A stretch of DNA of 64,000 nucleotides, from assembly GCF_000750635.1 (NCBI RefSeq), contig NZ_CCDM010000008.1:1-64000 (forward strand). Direction: 5' to 3'. A program made the position numbers and the translations under genes. Source of the stretch: Oceanobacillus jeddahensis. Lineage in GTDB: Bacteria; Bacillota; Bacilli; Bacillales; Amphibacillaceae. This document shows positions 19,490 to 28,558 of this stretch, in pieces. Every line of letters starts with the position of its first letter. The stretch's first letter is position 1. The notes under the pieces were generated by a model, which saw only the letters and a program-made list of their open reading frames with translations, ran no database searches and was not told the origin of the DNA.

Positions 19490-20284
19490 TTAAAATGCTC
19501 CAAAGTCTACACCGACTAAGAAATACGATGCTATAATAAGCACCAGCTGATACACGGTTAATGTCCAGAAGACATCATAACGGGATTTTTCCATCAGTGC
19601 TAAGAATAAATAAATATGGATAAATCCAAAAAGCAGTAATGAAAATACGTAGGTCACAATAAATAAATCAATAAGTACAAAACCAAAAAATAAGGTTACC
19701 AAGCAAAATACAAGTACAAATGGAATATTAACGATCACATACTTCGTCAATAAATCCTTATGTTCCATTGTTTTGTTTCCAAACTGTTTGAGTAAAATAT
19801 AAAGTGAAAAATAGCCGATAGCAAATGTAATAAGCCAGGAAACAAACGTCTTTAAAACAAAGGTAAAATTAATATCCCCCAAAAAGTAGAACAGCCCATC
19901 AAATCCATATCGATAAAATAAATAATGGCAAACACTGACAAGCACGGCTAGCAAAGCGAAAATAATAAGACTGGTTTCCACTTTAACCGCCCGGCTGGAA
20001 TGAATGAGCGTATTTGGTCTTAATACGGCATCCAGCGCAATCCCTTTGATTTCATTAAAGCTTTCTCGAAAATCAAATTGCGAATTTTTCGTTTTTTCCT
20101 CCTGATTTGTTTCATTTAATCCCTCTGTTTGTTGCTGTGGAGGCGTATTTACTTCATTTGTTTCTGACCCTGGCTGCTGCGTTCCCTCCTCTGCGCCCGG
20201 TTCTACCGTTTCTCCTCCTTCCGATGCTGATTTAGAGTATTCCTCCTCGACATTCTCTTCTTGCTGTTTATCATCTTTCTCCAT
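19490..20284 (-). CDS. Membrane protein with acidic N-terminal domain
   Basis: A protein of 264 residues. The first about 85 residues are hydrophilic, rich in Glu, Gln and Thr and probably disordered. They are followed by five membrane segments (about 105-125, 140-160, 180-200, 205-228, 238-258). The shape is like Yip1-type or zinc-ribbon DUF membrane proteins of Bacilli, but without the usual N-terminal zinc ribbon. The start ATG 20284 has AGGGGTGACAGG upstream. No functional clue comes from the neighbours. Confidence 0.55.
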   Translation of the reverse strand: MEKDDKQQEENVEEEYSKSASEGGETVEPGAEEGTQQPGSETNEVNTPPQQQTEGLNETNQEEKTKNSQFDFRESFNEIKGIALDAVLRPNTLIHSSRAVKVETSLIIFALLAVLVSVCHYLFYRYGFDGLFYFLGDINFTFVLKTFVSWLITFAIGYFSLYILLKQFGNKTMEHKDLLTKYVIVNIPFVLVFCLVTLFFGFVLIDLFIVTYVFSLLLFGFIHIYLFLALMEKSRYDVFWTLTVYQLVLIIASYFLVGVDFGAF

Positions 20285-20778
20285 CCTGTCACCCCTTATT
20301 TTATTTTAAGTGATACTACTTCAAACAAGGTGTTTCTAATCTCAAAACCCTTGTTATTACAGTATATAAAATAACATTAGCATAAATGATTCAAGTGCAA
20401 ACTCGAAAATCGAAAAAAGAAGCTATATGACAAAAAACAGGAAGGAAGTTTTGGATTTTGAAACAAAAGGTCTTAATTCCCAAAACAAATAAACAGACAC
20501 TAAACTAATTACCTAAATAAACTTCGTATTCCTTATACTCTTGCGTGCAAACCTTTCATGAATGTCTTCGTTGGGGCTGCAATCAGGGTGGAACTTACTT
20601 ACCTCCTCAGAAACATTTACAGGAAAGCCAAAGTCAGCACATCCTTGCGCAAGTAAAGGAAGAGAGAATGCTTGCGTTTTCGTATATCAATAGGTATTGA
20701 TTACCAGGCTAATGTATTATTGTAAAATCTGCCGTTTTTAATATATACTGTTAAAAAAGAAAAAAAGGAGGGAATGTT
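20285..20778. other. Intergenic region with decayed repeat
   Basis: No intact gene. The segment 20545-20690 has a base composition unlike its flanks. It shares GTGCAAACCTTT with 4540-4551 and a 15-base inverted match (20672-20686) with 7668-7682. It may be a decayed dispersed element. Confidence 0.4.
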
Positions 20779-21033
20779 ATGAATAAATTTTTTAGTTTTG
20801 AAGAAATGATTACACCTGTCATTATTAAAGTGTTATTTTGGATAGGGCTTGTTGCAGCGGTTATATTCGGTCTTATTACTATTTTTACTGGAATTATTGA
20901 ACAAGAGTTTTTACTTATGTTCTCAGGACTTATTACTATTGTTATTGGAAGCCTCTTAGTACGAGTTTATTGTGAATTACTAATCATCATGTTCAAAATT
21001 TATGAAACATTAAAACAAATTAGAGATAAATAA
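20779..21033 (+). CDS. DUF4282-like small membrane protein
   Basis: A protein of 84 residues with two membrane segments (about 12-38 and 43-62) and a C-terminal amphipathic helix with the pattern RVYCELLIIMFKIYETLKQI. This matches DUF4282 proteins, whose role is unknown. The start has AAAGGAGGGAATGTT, a strong ribosome binding site. It stands alone and is followed by a terminator. Confidence 0.75.
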   Translation: MNKFFSFEEMITPVIIKVLFWIGLVAAVIFGLITIFTGIIEQEFLLMFSGLITIVIGSLLVRVYCELLIIMFKIYETLKQIRDK

Positions 21034-21052
21034 TGGATCAAACCGTGAAAAA

Positions 21053-21099
21053 TTCAAAGGGTGTTCTGTATGGAAAAACGATACAGAACACCCTTTGAA
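21053..21099. terminator. Bidirectional terminator
   Basis: A perfect stem of 19 bp (TTCAAAGGGTGTTCTGTAT and complement) around a 9-base loop, between convergent genes. Confidence 0.9.
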
Positions 21100-21127
21100 A
21101 CGTACAGACAGGAATTTCTTCCTTCCA

Positions 21128-22375
21128 TTATTTTAACTGTATTCCTTTAATAATTACTCCGCTCTCTGGAATTGGCGGAATATCGTTCATCTCATAACCC
21201 AAATCCTGTTCTGCGAATTCAAAAGAAAGATGGTTTACAAAAAAGTTCAGCGTTGTTTTTAAGACATCCATTGTCATCCATTCACCGGCACAACGGTGAC
21301 CAATATCGAATTCTCCTCCGCCTTGCGGAATGAAATTAAATGGAGATTCCTTCCACCCTTGAAATCGTCCCGGCTGAAACAGATCCGGCTGCTTCCAAAT
21401 AGCCGGGTCATGGTTTGTACCATATAAATCCAATAAAGTTAATGTACCTTCTTTAAAGGTATAATCGCCCCAGGTAAAATCCTCTATGACCCGTGCAGGA
21501 GCAACCGGGAAGAATGGATAGAAGCGTCTTACTTCCTGAATAAAGTGATGCAAGTCCTCCTCTGACTCCAATTTCCCTGCTTCTTCCGGGTAATCGTGAA
21601 CAGCCAGCAAAACAAAATCTATATAAACCGCAATGGCGACAATGGGACGCAGCAGATTCAATATTTCAACAGCAACAATGGAAGCATCCAGTAATTCCTC
21701 GTTTAAATCACGATGCATCGCAAAATGGTATACGGCGCTATCCTTACTAACCTCTTCTGCCTTGTTGCTGCGTACTCTCTCCACCAATCCTGTTATTCGT
21801 TCTTCCGCCTTAGATCTGGATTGCCTTGCCTGCCAATGACTGAACCCAACTGCACCGGCATCTTCAAACATGTCGCTTAGCTGGTCTGCCCATTCGGGGA
21901 TATCCTCTTGTTCATAAGGGACTCCTGTCCATCGTAAGGCAGATTTCGTTAACACATATTTTGCTGCTTGATAAACTTGTATTTCTTCCTTAGAACGGTT
22001 CTCCATTTCTTGCTCCCATTCTTCTCGAATGATAGCGGACATCTCTTTTAACTTTTCTTCTGTCATCAGAGACATAAACATTGCTTTCCGGTGATGATGG
22101 TCTGCTCCATCCAGTCCCTGAACGCCTCCCTCACCAAACAGCGTCTTCTGAATCCTTCCGGGAGAAGCATCTTTTCGGGAGAATTTTGCATTATCATAAA
22201 AAAGTTCTGCTTCTTTCTCACCTACCATACAAATGGTTTTCTCACCTAACAGTCTTGTTTCAAATACACGTGATTCAAACTTATCCGAACGATTGGTTAC
22301 AAAACGGTATCCTTCATCTAAAAGCTTCAGCGTGTGATCCAAACCTTTGTCTTTTGGCATGTTTGTCTCTGTCAT
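21128..22375 (-). CDS. CYP152-type cytochrome P450 peroxygenase (fatty acid hydroxylase)
   Basis: A protein of 415 residues. The heme ligand is Cys362 in GHRCAGEW. The motif RPIVAI at 243-248 gives the Arg-Pro pair that binds the fatty acid carboxylate in P450-BSbeta, and Gln86 in VQGLDG lies where BSbeta has Gln85. CYP152 enzymes use hydrogen peroxide rather than a reductase to hydroxylate long-chain fatty acids at the alpha or beta position. The lack of a usual I-helix acid-alcohol pair is consistent. Start ATG 22375 has GGAGGG. It stands alone. Confidence 0.92.
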   Translation of the reverse strand: MTETNMPKDKGLDHTLKLLDEGYRFVTNRSDKFESRVFETRLLGEKTICMVGEKEAELFYDNAKFSRKDASPGRIQKTLFGEGGVQGLDGADHHHRKAMFMSLMTEEKLKEMSAIIREEWEQEMENRSKEEIQVYQAAKYVLTKSALRWTGVPYEQEDIPEWADQLSDMFEDAGAVGFSHWQARQSRSKAEERITGLVERVRSNKAEEVSKDSAVYHFAMHRDLNEELLDASIVAVEILNLLRPIVAIAVYIDFVLLAVHDYPEEAGKLESEEDLHHFIQEVRRFYPFFPVAPARVIEDFTWGDYTFKEGTLTLLDLYGTNHDPAIWKQPDLFQPGRFQGWKESPFNFIPQGGGEFDIGHRCAGEWMTMDVLKTTLNFFVNHLSFEFAEQDLGYEMNDIPPIPESGVIIKGIQLK

Positions 22376-22443
22376 TTTGGTTCACCCTCCATAAATAATG
22401 TACTTTATTTTATGGTTCCTTTTTTATTTCTAATTTAAACAAA

Positions 22444-22487
22444 AAATAGTGATTCCCACCCAATGGTGAAAAATCACTATCCTTACC
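22444..22487 (-). terminator. Terminator downstream of the ATC hydrolase-like gene
   Basis: The stem ATAGTGATT pairs with AATCACTAT, followed on the minus strand by TTTTTTG. It lies about 150 bases after the stop at 22636. Confidence 0.6.
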
Positions 22488-22635
22488 TGTACACTTGCTT
22501 CCTTCACATATTCTATAACAAAGTTAATCGCCAGTTGTTTTTCATTCATAATAGAAAATCGGTTGATGCCCTTTTGGACAATTTAGCTTAAGTCATGAAG
22601 TTATTAAAATAATCGATTCGCATTTATCACAGTAC

Positions 22636-23334
22636 TTATTCCTTCATCTGAAACTGGAAGTGACATTGTCCTTCCCGCAATACATACTGGTCATGCACAA
22701 CTTCAAAATTCTTATTATAACCCTTCGCAACAGAAGGATCGATCACTTGGCAATACAGAATACCGTATTTGCCCATATCATCATCCGCCCATTGTTGGCC
22801 AAATGGACAATACGTAAAGGTTTGTTCCACCTCATTTTCTTTATGCACGGTTTCCACTTCAAATAATTCACTGCGGGCCATATCATAGTTTTTTAAATAA
22901 TTATCAGCGTTATTTTCTAATCCATTGGCACGTGCACGCTGAGCAATCCCTTCCCCGCGCTTTCTTCCATATCTTTCTACAGCACGTCTAATGACATCCT
23001 CGCCTTCTTCCTCATATTTATCTACTACCTGCTTCGCAATTTGAGCAAACATTTTGGAAAAACGCGCAAAAGTTGTTAATGCTGCGTATTTTTCTTCTTC
23101 CTTTACAGCTTGTGGTAAATATTCATAAAAAGCATGGTTTTGTCCTTCTGCTGTTGCCTTTTGTGCCATTGTTTCTGCATCTTTTAGACCGAATGCTTCC
23201 AAACCTTTCTGGACAAGTTTCTGGCCTTCTTCTTCACCATATGCTTCTGTAATGGAGAGATGGAGTTCCGTAAACATTTTCGCTGTAATAATGTCCATAG
23301 ACAAGGCTTTCATCATTAGCTTTTCTTCACTCAT
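22636..23334 (-). CDS. L-2-amino-thiazoline-4-carboxylic acid hydrolase-like protein
   Basis: A protein of 232 residues with the layout of the ATC hydrolase family: an all-helical N-terminal half and a C-terminal domain with Cys-Pro-Phe-Gly, a WADDDMGKYGILYCQVIDPSV-type block (about 180-200) and a final CHFQF. In Pseudomonas such an enzyme opens the thiazoline ring on the way to L-cysteine; distant members may have other substrates. Start ATG 23334 has AAGGAGAT. It is divergent from a LysR regulator with a palindrome between them, so regulation by that protein is likely. Confidence 0.75.
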   Translation of the reverse strand: MSEEKLMMKALSMDIITAKMFTELHLSITEAYGEEEGQKLVQKGLEAFGLKDAETMAQKATAEGQNHAFYEYLPQAVKEEEKYAALTTFARFSKMFAQIAKQVVDKYEEEGEDVIRRAVERYGRKRGEGIAQRARANGLENNADNYLKNYDMARSELFEVETVHKENEVEQTFTYCPFGQQWADDDMGKYGILYCQVIDPSVAKGYNKNFEVVHDQYVLREGQCHFQFQMKE

Positions 23335-23419
23335 CTTATCTATCTCCTTAAATCCTTATTATTTTACTTGGGTTTGAATCTATTATAAAATAAAATCAAA
23401 TATAAATCGAATGAATATT

Positions 23420-23460
23420 TTTATATCTAACTATGAGAAAAATTCATAGTCAGATATAAA
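23420..23460. promoter_or_regulatory. LysR-type operator between divergent genes
   Basis: An inverted repeat of 16 matches out of 18 (TTTATATCTAACTATGAG against TTCATAGTCAGATATAAA) lies about 30 bases upstream of the lysR start. LysR proteins usually autoregulate and control the divergent gene from one such dyad. Confidence 0.7.
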
Positions 23461-23486
23461 AAACACGTTAAAAAGGAGTTTATTAT

Positions 23487-24374
23487 ATGCCTACATTAGC
23501 TCAATATATTGCTCTGCACACGTTAATTGAAACGGGAAACTTTACAGAAACCGGTCTAAAGCTCAATCTAACCCAATCTTCCATTACACATGCGATGAAT
23601 AATTTAGAAAAAGAGCTGGATCTTTCTCTCATCATCCGTAATAGGAATAATGTTATTTTAACAAGCAATGGAAAAATGGTATATGATCATGTTTCGAAAA
23701 TCCTGCAAGAACAGCAAAAACTCGATAATACCGTTGCCAATTTAAAAAAATTGATTAGCGGAACCATTACCGTCGGTGTGCTTCCAAGTGTTTCACTCGT
23801 ATTGCTGCCAAAGGTTTTATCCTATTTCGAACAGCATTATCCGGATGTCACTATCCAACTGAAGGAAGGAGATTATGACCAAATTGAAAATTGGCTGCAG
23901 CACGGTGTCGTCGATATTGGATTTCTTGCTAAGCCTGTATCTGAAAATCTCATATTTGACTTTATTTTTGAGGATCAACTTCTATGCATCATGGCAAAAG
24001 ATCATCCCCTTGCTTCCGAAGAACATCTGACACTGAATCAGTTACAGGATGAACGCTGGATTATGCCAAAACAAAACATCGATCGTGATGTATTACGTAT
24101 CTTATCTAAGCATAAAATCATCCCAAATATCGTATACGAATTATCGGTTGATCAGGCTATTTTAACGATGGTAACGGAGAATTTAGGTGTTTCGATTGTT
24201 CCAAAATCTATTTTGCATCATGCACCTGCAGACCTTATTCAAAAGAACTTTACTGAACACTATGCGCGAACGGTTGGTATTGCACATAAACGAAATACGT
24301 ACCCATCTCCAGCAGCAATGAAATTCGTTGAAACATGTGAAAAGTTAGCAGAGAATTTTCCAATTAATAATTAA
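23487..24374 (+). CDS. LysR family transcriptional regulator
   Basis: A protein of 295 residues with an N-terminal winged HTH (about 1-60, with GNFTETGLKLNLTQSSITHAM as the LTTR helix, shown here in two parts: residues 17-37) and a linker helix followed by a type-2 periplasmic-binding effector domain (about 88-290). It probably controls the divergent ATC hydrolase-like gene and itself through the palindrome at 23420-23460. The effector is unknown; a sulfur or amino acid metabolite would fit the target. The start ATG has AAAGGAG 10 bases upstream. Confidence 0.92.
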   Translation: MPTLAQYIALHTLIETGNFTETGLKLNLTQSSITHAMNNLEKELDLSLIIRNRNNVILTSNGKMVYDHVSKILQEQQKLDNTVANLKKLISGTITVGVLPSVSLVLLPKVLSYFEQHYPDVTIQLKEGDYDQIENWLQHGVVDIGFLAKPVSENLIFDFIFEDQLLCIMAKDHPLASEEHLTLNQLQDERWIMPKQNIDRDVLRILSKHKIIPNIVYELSVDQAILTMVTENLGVSIVPKSILHHAPADLIQKNFTEHYARTVGIAHKRNTYPSPAAMKFVETCEKLAENFPINN

Positions 24375-24587
24375 TCAATCTTTCAAAACAACTTCCTATT
24401 TGATCAGGAAATCAGTCTAACAAAAAAGACTTACCACATAACAATTATTTTCTCGAAGGCAATACAGTTCCCGGCTGGGTACTTGCTTTTTCTTTATTCT
24501 AGAAGAACCCGTATCCGCCCGTTCTTGAACGAATCAATCATTTTTTCTGTCTTATCGTGTGGAGCAAAAACCACGGTTTAAAAGAAC

Positions 24588-24745
24588 AAAAGCGCAGAGC
24601 GCCTGTTTAAAAACGTAGAGATTGGAGCGGCGCAACTGAGATAAAGGAAACACGGTGAGGTGACGAACCGATGTTGACTTATCGTAGGGCGCGACGTGAA
24701 ATCTCCTAGTTTTTGGCGCTCGGAGCTGGACGTGCCTGTTTTACT
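24588..24745. repeat. Structured G+C-richer intergenic repeat element
   Basis: A block of about 150 bases with higher G+C than its flanks. The ends pair: GAGCGCC at 24597-24603 is complementary to GGCGCTC at 24715-24721, and AGATT near 24619 to AATCT near 24700. The minus-strand frame across it resembles a spurious peptide that I recall in many Bacillaceae intergenic regions (ending in FLNRRSALLFF). I take it as a dispersed structured element rather than a gene. The boundaries are approximate. Confidence 0.5.
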
Positions 24746-24801
24746 ATAAATAGTTATCCACAAGGCAATAATTCTATAATTTCCTATGCAATGAAAAACA
24801 T

Positions 24802-24843
24802 AAAGAAACAGCTCATTCTAAGCGGCGAATGAGCTGTTTCTTT
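24802..24843. terminator. Terminator
   Basis: A perfect stem (AAAGAAACAGCTCATT with its complement) around a 9-base loop, downstream of the minus-strand lipoprotein gene. Confidence 0.85.
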
Positions 24844-24893
24844 ATTCTTATGTTGCTATCTCAAAACCAAAGTAGTTATAGAGCTCTGCACGT

Positions 24894-25277
24894 TTATTCC
24901 TGTATAGGCAACTCCATATCCACTCCATAATGCAGACCCTCATTCATATCTACAAACCTTCCAGAGATACCGCTAAAGTTTTTGTCTTCAAGATAATACC
25001 CTAGCTCTAGTATAGGGTTATCTTCATTTAAAAAGATGACCCTGTAATCCGGGTGAGGGAGATCAATATTAGCTATCGATGTCGTATTGGCGTTTTCTAA
25101 TTCCATTGTAAGGTCATTGATAAAAGCTTCATCCCCGATCCTTTCTATGGTTTCTCCAGTCTCCTCATCTTGCACTTCAATGGTTGAGATAGTATCATCA
25201 AATAACCCGTTTTGACTACACGCTGGCAACGTGAAGATAACGAAAGAAAATAAAAGAACAAGCAATACATAGCGCAT
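24894..25277 (-). CDS. Small lipoprotein of unknown function
   Basis: A protein of 127 residues with a signal peptide ending in lipobox TLPAC (Cys20) and a mature domain of about 107 residues with mixed alpha/beta character and no motif I know. Start ATG 25277 has AGGAGG 7 bases upstream; an earlier in-frame ATG would put 8 residues before the signal. It lies 170 bases after the second SsuA-like gene on the same strand, so it may be at the end of that transcript. Confidence 0.6.
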   Translation of the reverse strand: MRYVLLVLLFSFVIFTLPACSQNGLFDDTISTIEVQDEETGETIERIGDEAFINDLTMELENANTTSIANIDLPHPDYRVIFLNEDNPILELGYYLEDKNFSGISGRFVDMNEGLHYGVDMELPIQE

Positions 25278-25447
25278 TGGATAACCTCCTAAATCTATCA
25301 TTTAGAAGTAGCTTTTTCATTAACTATCTATTCCCTTTTGTTCCAGCTAAATAACCTATCAAAACAAACATCACTATGATATCTTGGCTGTTACGAATTA
25401 AAAATCTTTCTTCTATCCGTTCCTCCGCTATTCCTCTATTCTTTCGT

Positions 25448-26440
25448 CTATTCAATATTATCCGGAAAAACAGATTCATCTAAATCATACACGTCTACTG
25501 CTTCTTGAACACTAATTTCATTCTCTATGAGCCCTGCTTCATAGAAGGTATCTGCTAATTGCTGTTGATTCGCAATTACTTCTTCTGTCATTCTTTGAAC
25601 GCCAAATTGACGTCGCTCATTTGCAACTTCCAGCGGTTCTGGTTCTAATCCTAATTCCTCCGCCAGTATTTCAGCAGCTTCTCTTTTTTCCTCATTTGCC
25701 CACTGATCCATATTTTCCAATTCCTCTAAAATGATGGTGAGTGCTTCCGGTTGCTCATCTGCAAAACCATCTCTTGCTAAATAGAACGTACGATTTTCGA
25801 TGAGATCTGTTCCATCGAGAATCATGTGTGTATCATTTTGATCTTCCACAATCGCATAAAATGGGTCCCACGTTCCGAACACGTCAAATTCATCATTAGA
25901 AAAAGCCATTAATCCTTCTGACGCATCCTTATAAAACTTCATCTCTACTTCATCCCAGTCGATACCAGCCTGCTTTAAAGATTCCAATAAAAGATAGTGC
26001 TGATTTCCGCCATTGGTTACACCCACTACTTTTCCTTTTAAATCTTCTAATGTTTCAATACCCGAACCTTCTCTTGCCAGTAATGCAACGCCTTCTGGAT
26101 ATGGGGACTCCGAAGCTACATAATTAACATTATGCCCTCCAGACTGCATCAAAACACTATGTACATCCGATGAATGACCAAAATCAATATTATCTGTATT
26201 TAACGCTTCAATTAATGGTGCACCCATAGCAAACTCTTTCCATTCTACATTATAGCCGGCTTCATTTAATGCTTCATCTAACGTACCATGCGCTTTTAAT
26301 AGGTTCATGGTGTTGCCTTTTTGATAGCCCAAGCGAATTGTCTCACCATCTTCAGAAGCATTTGAAGTTGAATCAGCTCCGCAAGCTGCCAGTATTGCTA
26401 CAAAACTAAATGTCATCAGTGCATAGAGTAATTTTCTCAT
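25448..26440 (-). CDS. SsuA-like ABC substrate-binding lipoprotein, copy 2
   Basis: A protein of 330 residues: signal peptide with lipobox ILAAC (Cys20) and an NMT1/SsuA-type binding domain. It is a clear paralogue of the copy at 27555-28556; both share GYQKGN near residue 40, EALNT.NIDFGH and QSGGH..NYVASE.PYPEG blocks. This copy is separated from the riboswitch operon by a terminator at 26931-26958 and about 500 bases, so it probably has its own promoter. With no permease or ATPase nearby, it likely feeds the same transporter. Aliphatic sulfonates or another sulfur compound are the likely ligands. Confidence 0.85.
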   Translation of the reverse strand: MRKLLYALMTFSFVAILAACGADSTSNASEDGETIRLGYQKGNTMNLLKAHGTLDEALNEAGYNVEWKEFAMGAPLIEALNTDNIDFGHSSDVHSVLMQSGGHNVNYVASESPYPEGVALLAREGSGIETLEDLKGKVVGVTNGGNQHYLLLESLKQAGIDWDEVEMKFYKDASEGLMAFSNDEFDVFGTWDPFYAIVEDQNDTHMILDGTDLIENRTFYLARDGFADEQPEALTIILEELENMDQWANEEKREAAEILAEELGLEPEPLEVANERRQFGVQRMTEEVIANQQQLADTFYEAGLIENEISVQEAVDVYDLDESVFPDNIE

Positions 26441-26930
26441 CTTTTATCCTCCTACGATTTTATCTATTATTCTTTCATAAACTTGTCTTCTTTTTTCGTT
26501 CACGCGGCCAATGCAAATCAGTTACTTGATCCCGTTGAGTCCCGTCATCGTACATATCATTCTGTTTCAATTACACTTATCAAAAAATGTAAACAGATCA
26601 TTTAAATTCATCCACATTTAAATGAACTAACTCATATCTCCTCCATAAGTAAATCGCTCTAAGACTATTAATTCCTTATGTATATTGAATAACGCATCAA
26701 TTATAACCTTTCTAATCAGGATTGTAAACTTCAATCAGCAATATTATTCCAGTCTATATAACTGTATCATATTTTTGATGATAAAACGCTAAAAAAATAT
26801 ATAACAGTCTTTTTTCAAAGAATCAAAAAGACTAGTTATATATTTAATCGCAGGGAATACATAGGAAATCAAATTTAAAAAATCAATATACGTTAAAGGG
26901 AGCTTTAAGTGCGTTTTGTTTTCTTAATGT
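26441..26930. other. Intergenic region
   Basis: No gene or riboswitch is recognised. A diverged copy of the dispersed motif lies at 26884-26902 (CAATATACGTTAAAGGGAG), followed by a GTTTTCTTAA block as in the copy near 9774. Confidence 0.4.
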
Positions 26931-26958
26931 AAAAAAAGAAGCCCCTCAAAGAGCTTCT
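26931..26958 (-). terminator. Terminator of the VOC-ABC-DsbA operon
   Basis: On the minus strand AGAAGC and GCTTCT pair around a 10-base loop and are followed by TTTTTTT. The hairpin begins at the stop codon of the DsbA-like gene. Confidence 0.75.
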
Positions 26959-27478
26959 ATACATAAGTCAATTCTTTTTCAACTTCCTCTTTCAGCTGAT
27001 CGGCATTTAATTCAATAGGAAATTGAAATTCTTTTTCATTAATATAAACTGTAGGGACCATCTTTACCTGCCTTTTTATTGCTTCATCCGTAATTTTCAA
27101 GCTTAAATCAATAGTAGCAGGTTCTTCTTTCAAACCATATTTTTCTATGAGCAGCTGTTTAATGGAATCACTGTCTGACTCACTCCACTCGGATTGCTTT
27201 GCAAATAATTCCTTCATGATTTCATAGATACGATCTGGTTCATTATAATCTAAATGTAGATTTACCAATGTTCCATACAAGAGCATCTCCCGAGGTTTGT
27301 CATAATGCTTGATAACATAACGAACCTTTCCTTCCTCAATATATGGCGTCAGTTGTTGATCTGCTATTTCGAACCATGTTGCACAGTATGGGCAAGCTAA
27401 GTTTAGAAAAACCTCCACCTGCACTGCCGCATCTTTTTCACCATAACTTAAAAATGCATTTTCAATTGTTTTCGCCAT
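26957..27478 (-). CDS. DsbA-family thioredoxin-fold protein
   Basis: A protein of 173 residues with a DsbA-like thioredoxin fold: active-site Cys-Pro-Tyr-Cys in NLACPYCATW near residue 26 and a cis-Pro loop VPTVYINE near 150. No signal peptide is visible, so it appears cytoplasmic, like the YyaI- or FrnE-type group rather than the membrane BdbD. It follows the first binding lipoprotein by about 75 bases and precedes a terminator, placing it as the last gene of the SAM-riboswitch operon. A role in reducing or handling a sulfur substrate is an inference. Start ATG 27478 has TTGGAGGA. Confidence 0.8.
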   Translation of the reverse strand: MAKTIENAFLSYGEKDAAVQVEVFLNLACPYCATWFEIADQQLTPYIEEGKVRYVIKHYDKPREMLLYGTLVNLHLDYNEPDRIYEIMKELFAKQSEWSESDSDSIKQLLIEKYGLKEEPATIDLSLKITDEAIKRQVKMVPTVYINEKEFQFPIELNADQLKEEVEKELTYV

Positions 27479-27554
27479 TCTTTGATCCTCCAATTTTACC
27501 TTTTTGAACATTCTCTTTTACTCAAAAATATGCAAGCTATTATTATGAAAAATG

Positions 27555-28556
27555 TCAGTCTACATTTTCAGGAAGATCGATATCCTCTACATTTACAGCA
27601 TCTTCTACCTGAATATCATTCTCTAATAAACCTGATTCATAAAAAACGTCTGCTAACCGTTGTTGGCTGTCAATAATCTCTTCCTTCATACTTTCCACAC
27701 CAAAAGTACGGCGGTTATTAGCTAATTCCAGCGGTTCTCCGTCTAAGCCCAGCTGTTCCGCTAATATTTCCGCTACTTCTTCTTTATTTTCATTAGACCA
27801 TTGATCTACATTTTGCAGCTCTTCTAAAATAATCGAAACAACTTCCGGGTTATCATTCACCAATTCGTCAGTTGCAAAATAGAATGTGCGATTTTCACTA
27901 AAATCTGTACCATTTACAATCGTACGTGTATCAATTTGGCTTTCAACAATGGCTAAATAAGGATCCCACGATCCATATACATCGAACTCATCCTGTGTAA
28001 ATGCAATCAAACCTTCCGAAGCATCTTTATAATACCTGATTTCTACATCATCCAGAGAGACTCCCGCTTCCTCCAGTGCTTCTAATAACAGGTAATGCTG
28101 ATTGCCGCCTTTCGTAACACCGATAGTTTTTCCTTCTAAATCTTCTACACTTTCAATATCGGATTCAGCCTTCGCGACAAGTGCCACTCCTTCTGGATAT
28201 GGAGCTTCCGAAGCAACATAGTTGATATCATGGCCACCTGACTGCATAAAGACACCATTCCCATCAGACGCATGGCCAAAGTCAATATTGTTTGTATTTA
28301 GAGCTTCTAGTAATACCGATCCAGTTGGAAATTCCCTCCAATCAATCGAATAGCCGGCCTCTTCCAAAGCTTCATCTAAATTGCCACGTTCTTTCAAAAT
28401 ATTAATCGTATTCCCTTTTTGATAACCAACCGTAATTACTTCATTGTTATTATCGTTGCCGCCATCTGCTGATTCTGCATTGGAATCATTATTACCGCAA
28501 GCTGCCAGCAATATTACTAAAAGAAATGCAGCTAGAGTCAATAGTCTTCTTTTCAT
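27555..28556 (-). CDS. SsuA-like ABC substrate-binding lipoprotein, copy 1
   Basis: A protein of 333 residues with lipobox LLAAC (Cys20), a Ser/Asn/Gly linker and an NMT1/SsuA-type domain. Its start (ATG 28556) is 6 bases after GGGAGG and follows the ATPase stop by only two bases, so the genes are translationally coupled. It should deliver the ligand to the permease at 29282-30061. Family members bind aliphatic sulfonates, taurine or similar small anions; the exact ligand is not set by motif. The paralogue lies at 25448-26440. Confidence 0.88.
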   Translation of the reverse strand: MKRRLLTLAAFLLVILLAACGNNDSNAESADGGNDNNNEVITVGYQKGNTINILKERGNLDEALEEAGYSIDWREFPTGSVLLEALNTNNIDFGHASDGNGVFMQSGGHDINYVASEAPYPEGVALVAKAESDIESVEDLEGKTIGVTKGGNQHYLLLEALEEAGVSLDDVEIRYYKDASEGLIAFTQDEFDVYGSWDPYLAIVESQIDTRTIVNGTDFSENRTFYFATDELVNDNPEVVSIILEELQNVDQWSNENKEEVAEILAEQLGLDGEPLELANNRRTFGVESMKEEIIDSQQRLADVFYESGLLENDIQVEDAVNVEDIDLPENVD

Positions 28557-28558
28557 TT

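Noticed and set aside
24578..24763. A 61-codon open frame on the minus strand
   Set aside because: It lies across the structured repeat; I judge it a spurious frame from that element.
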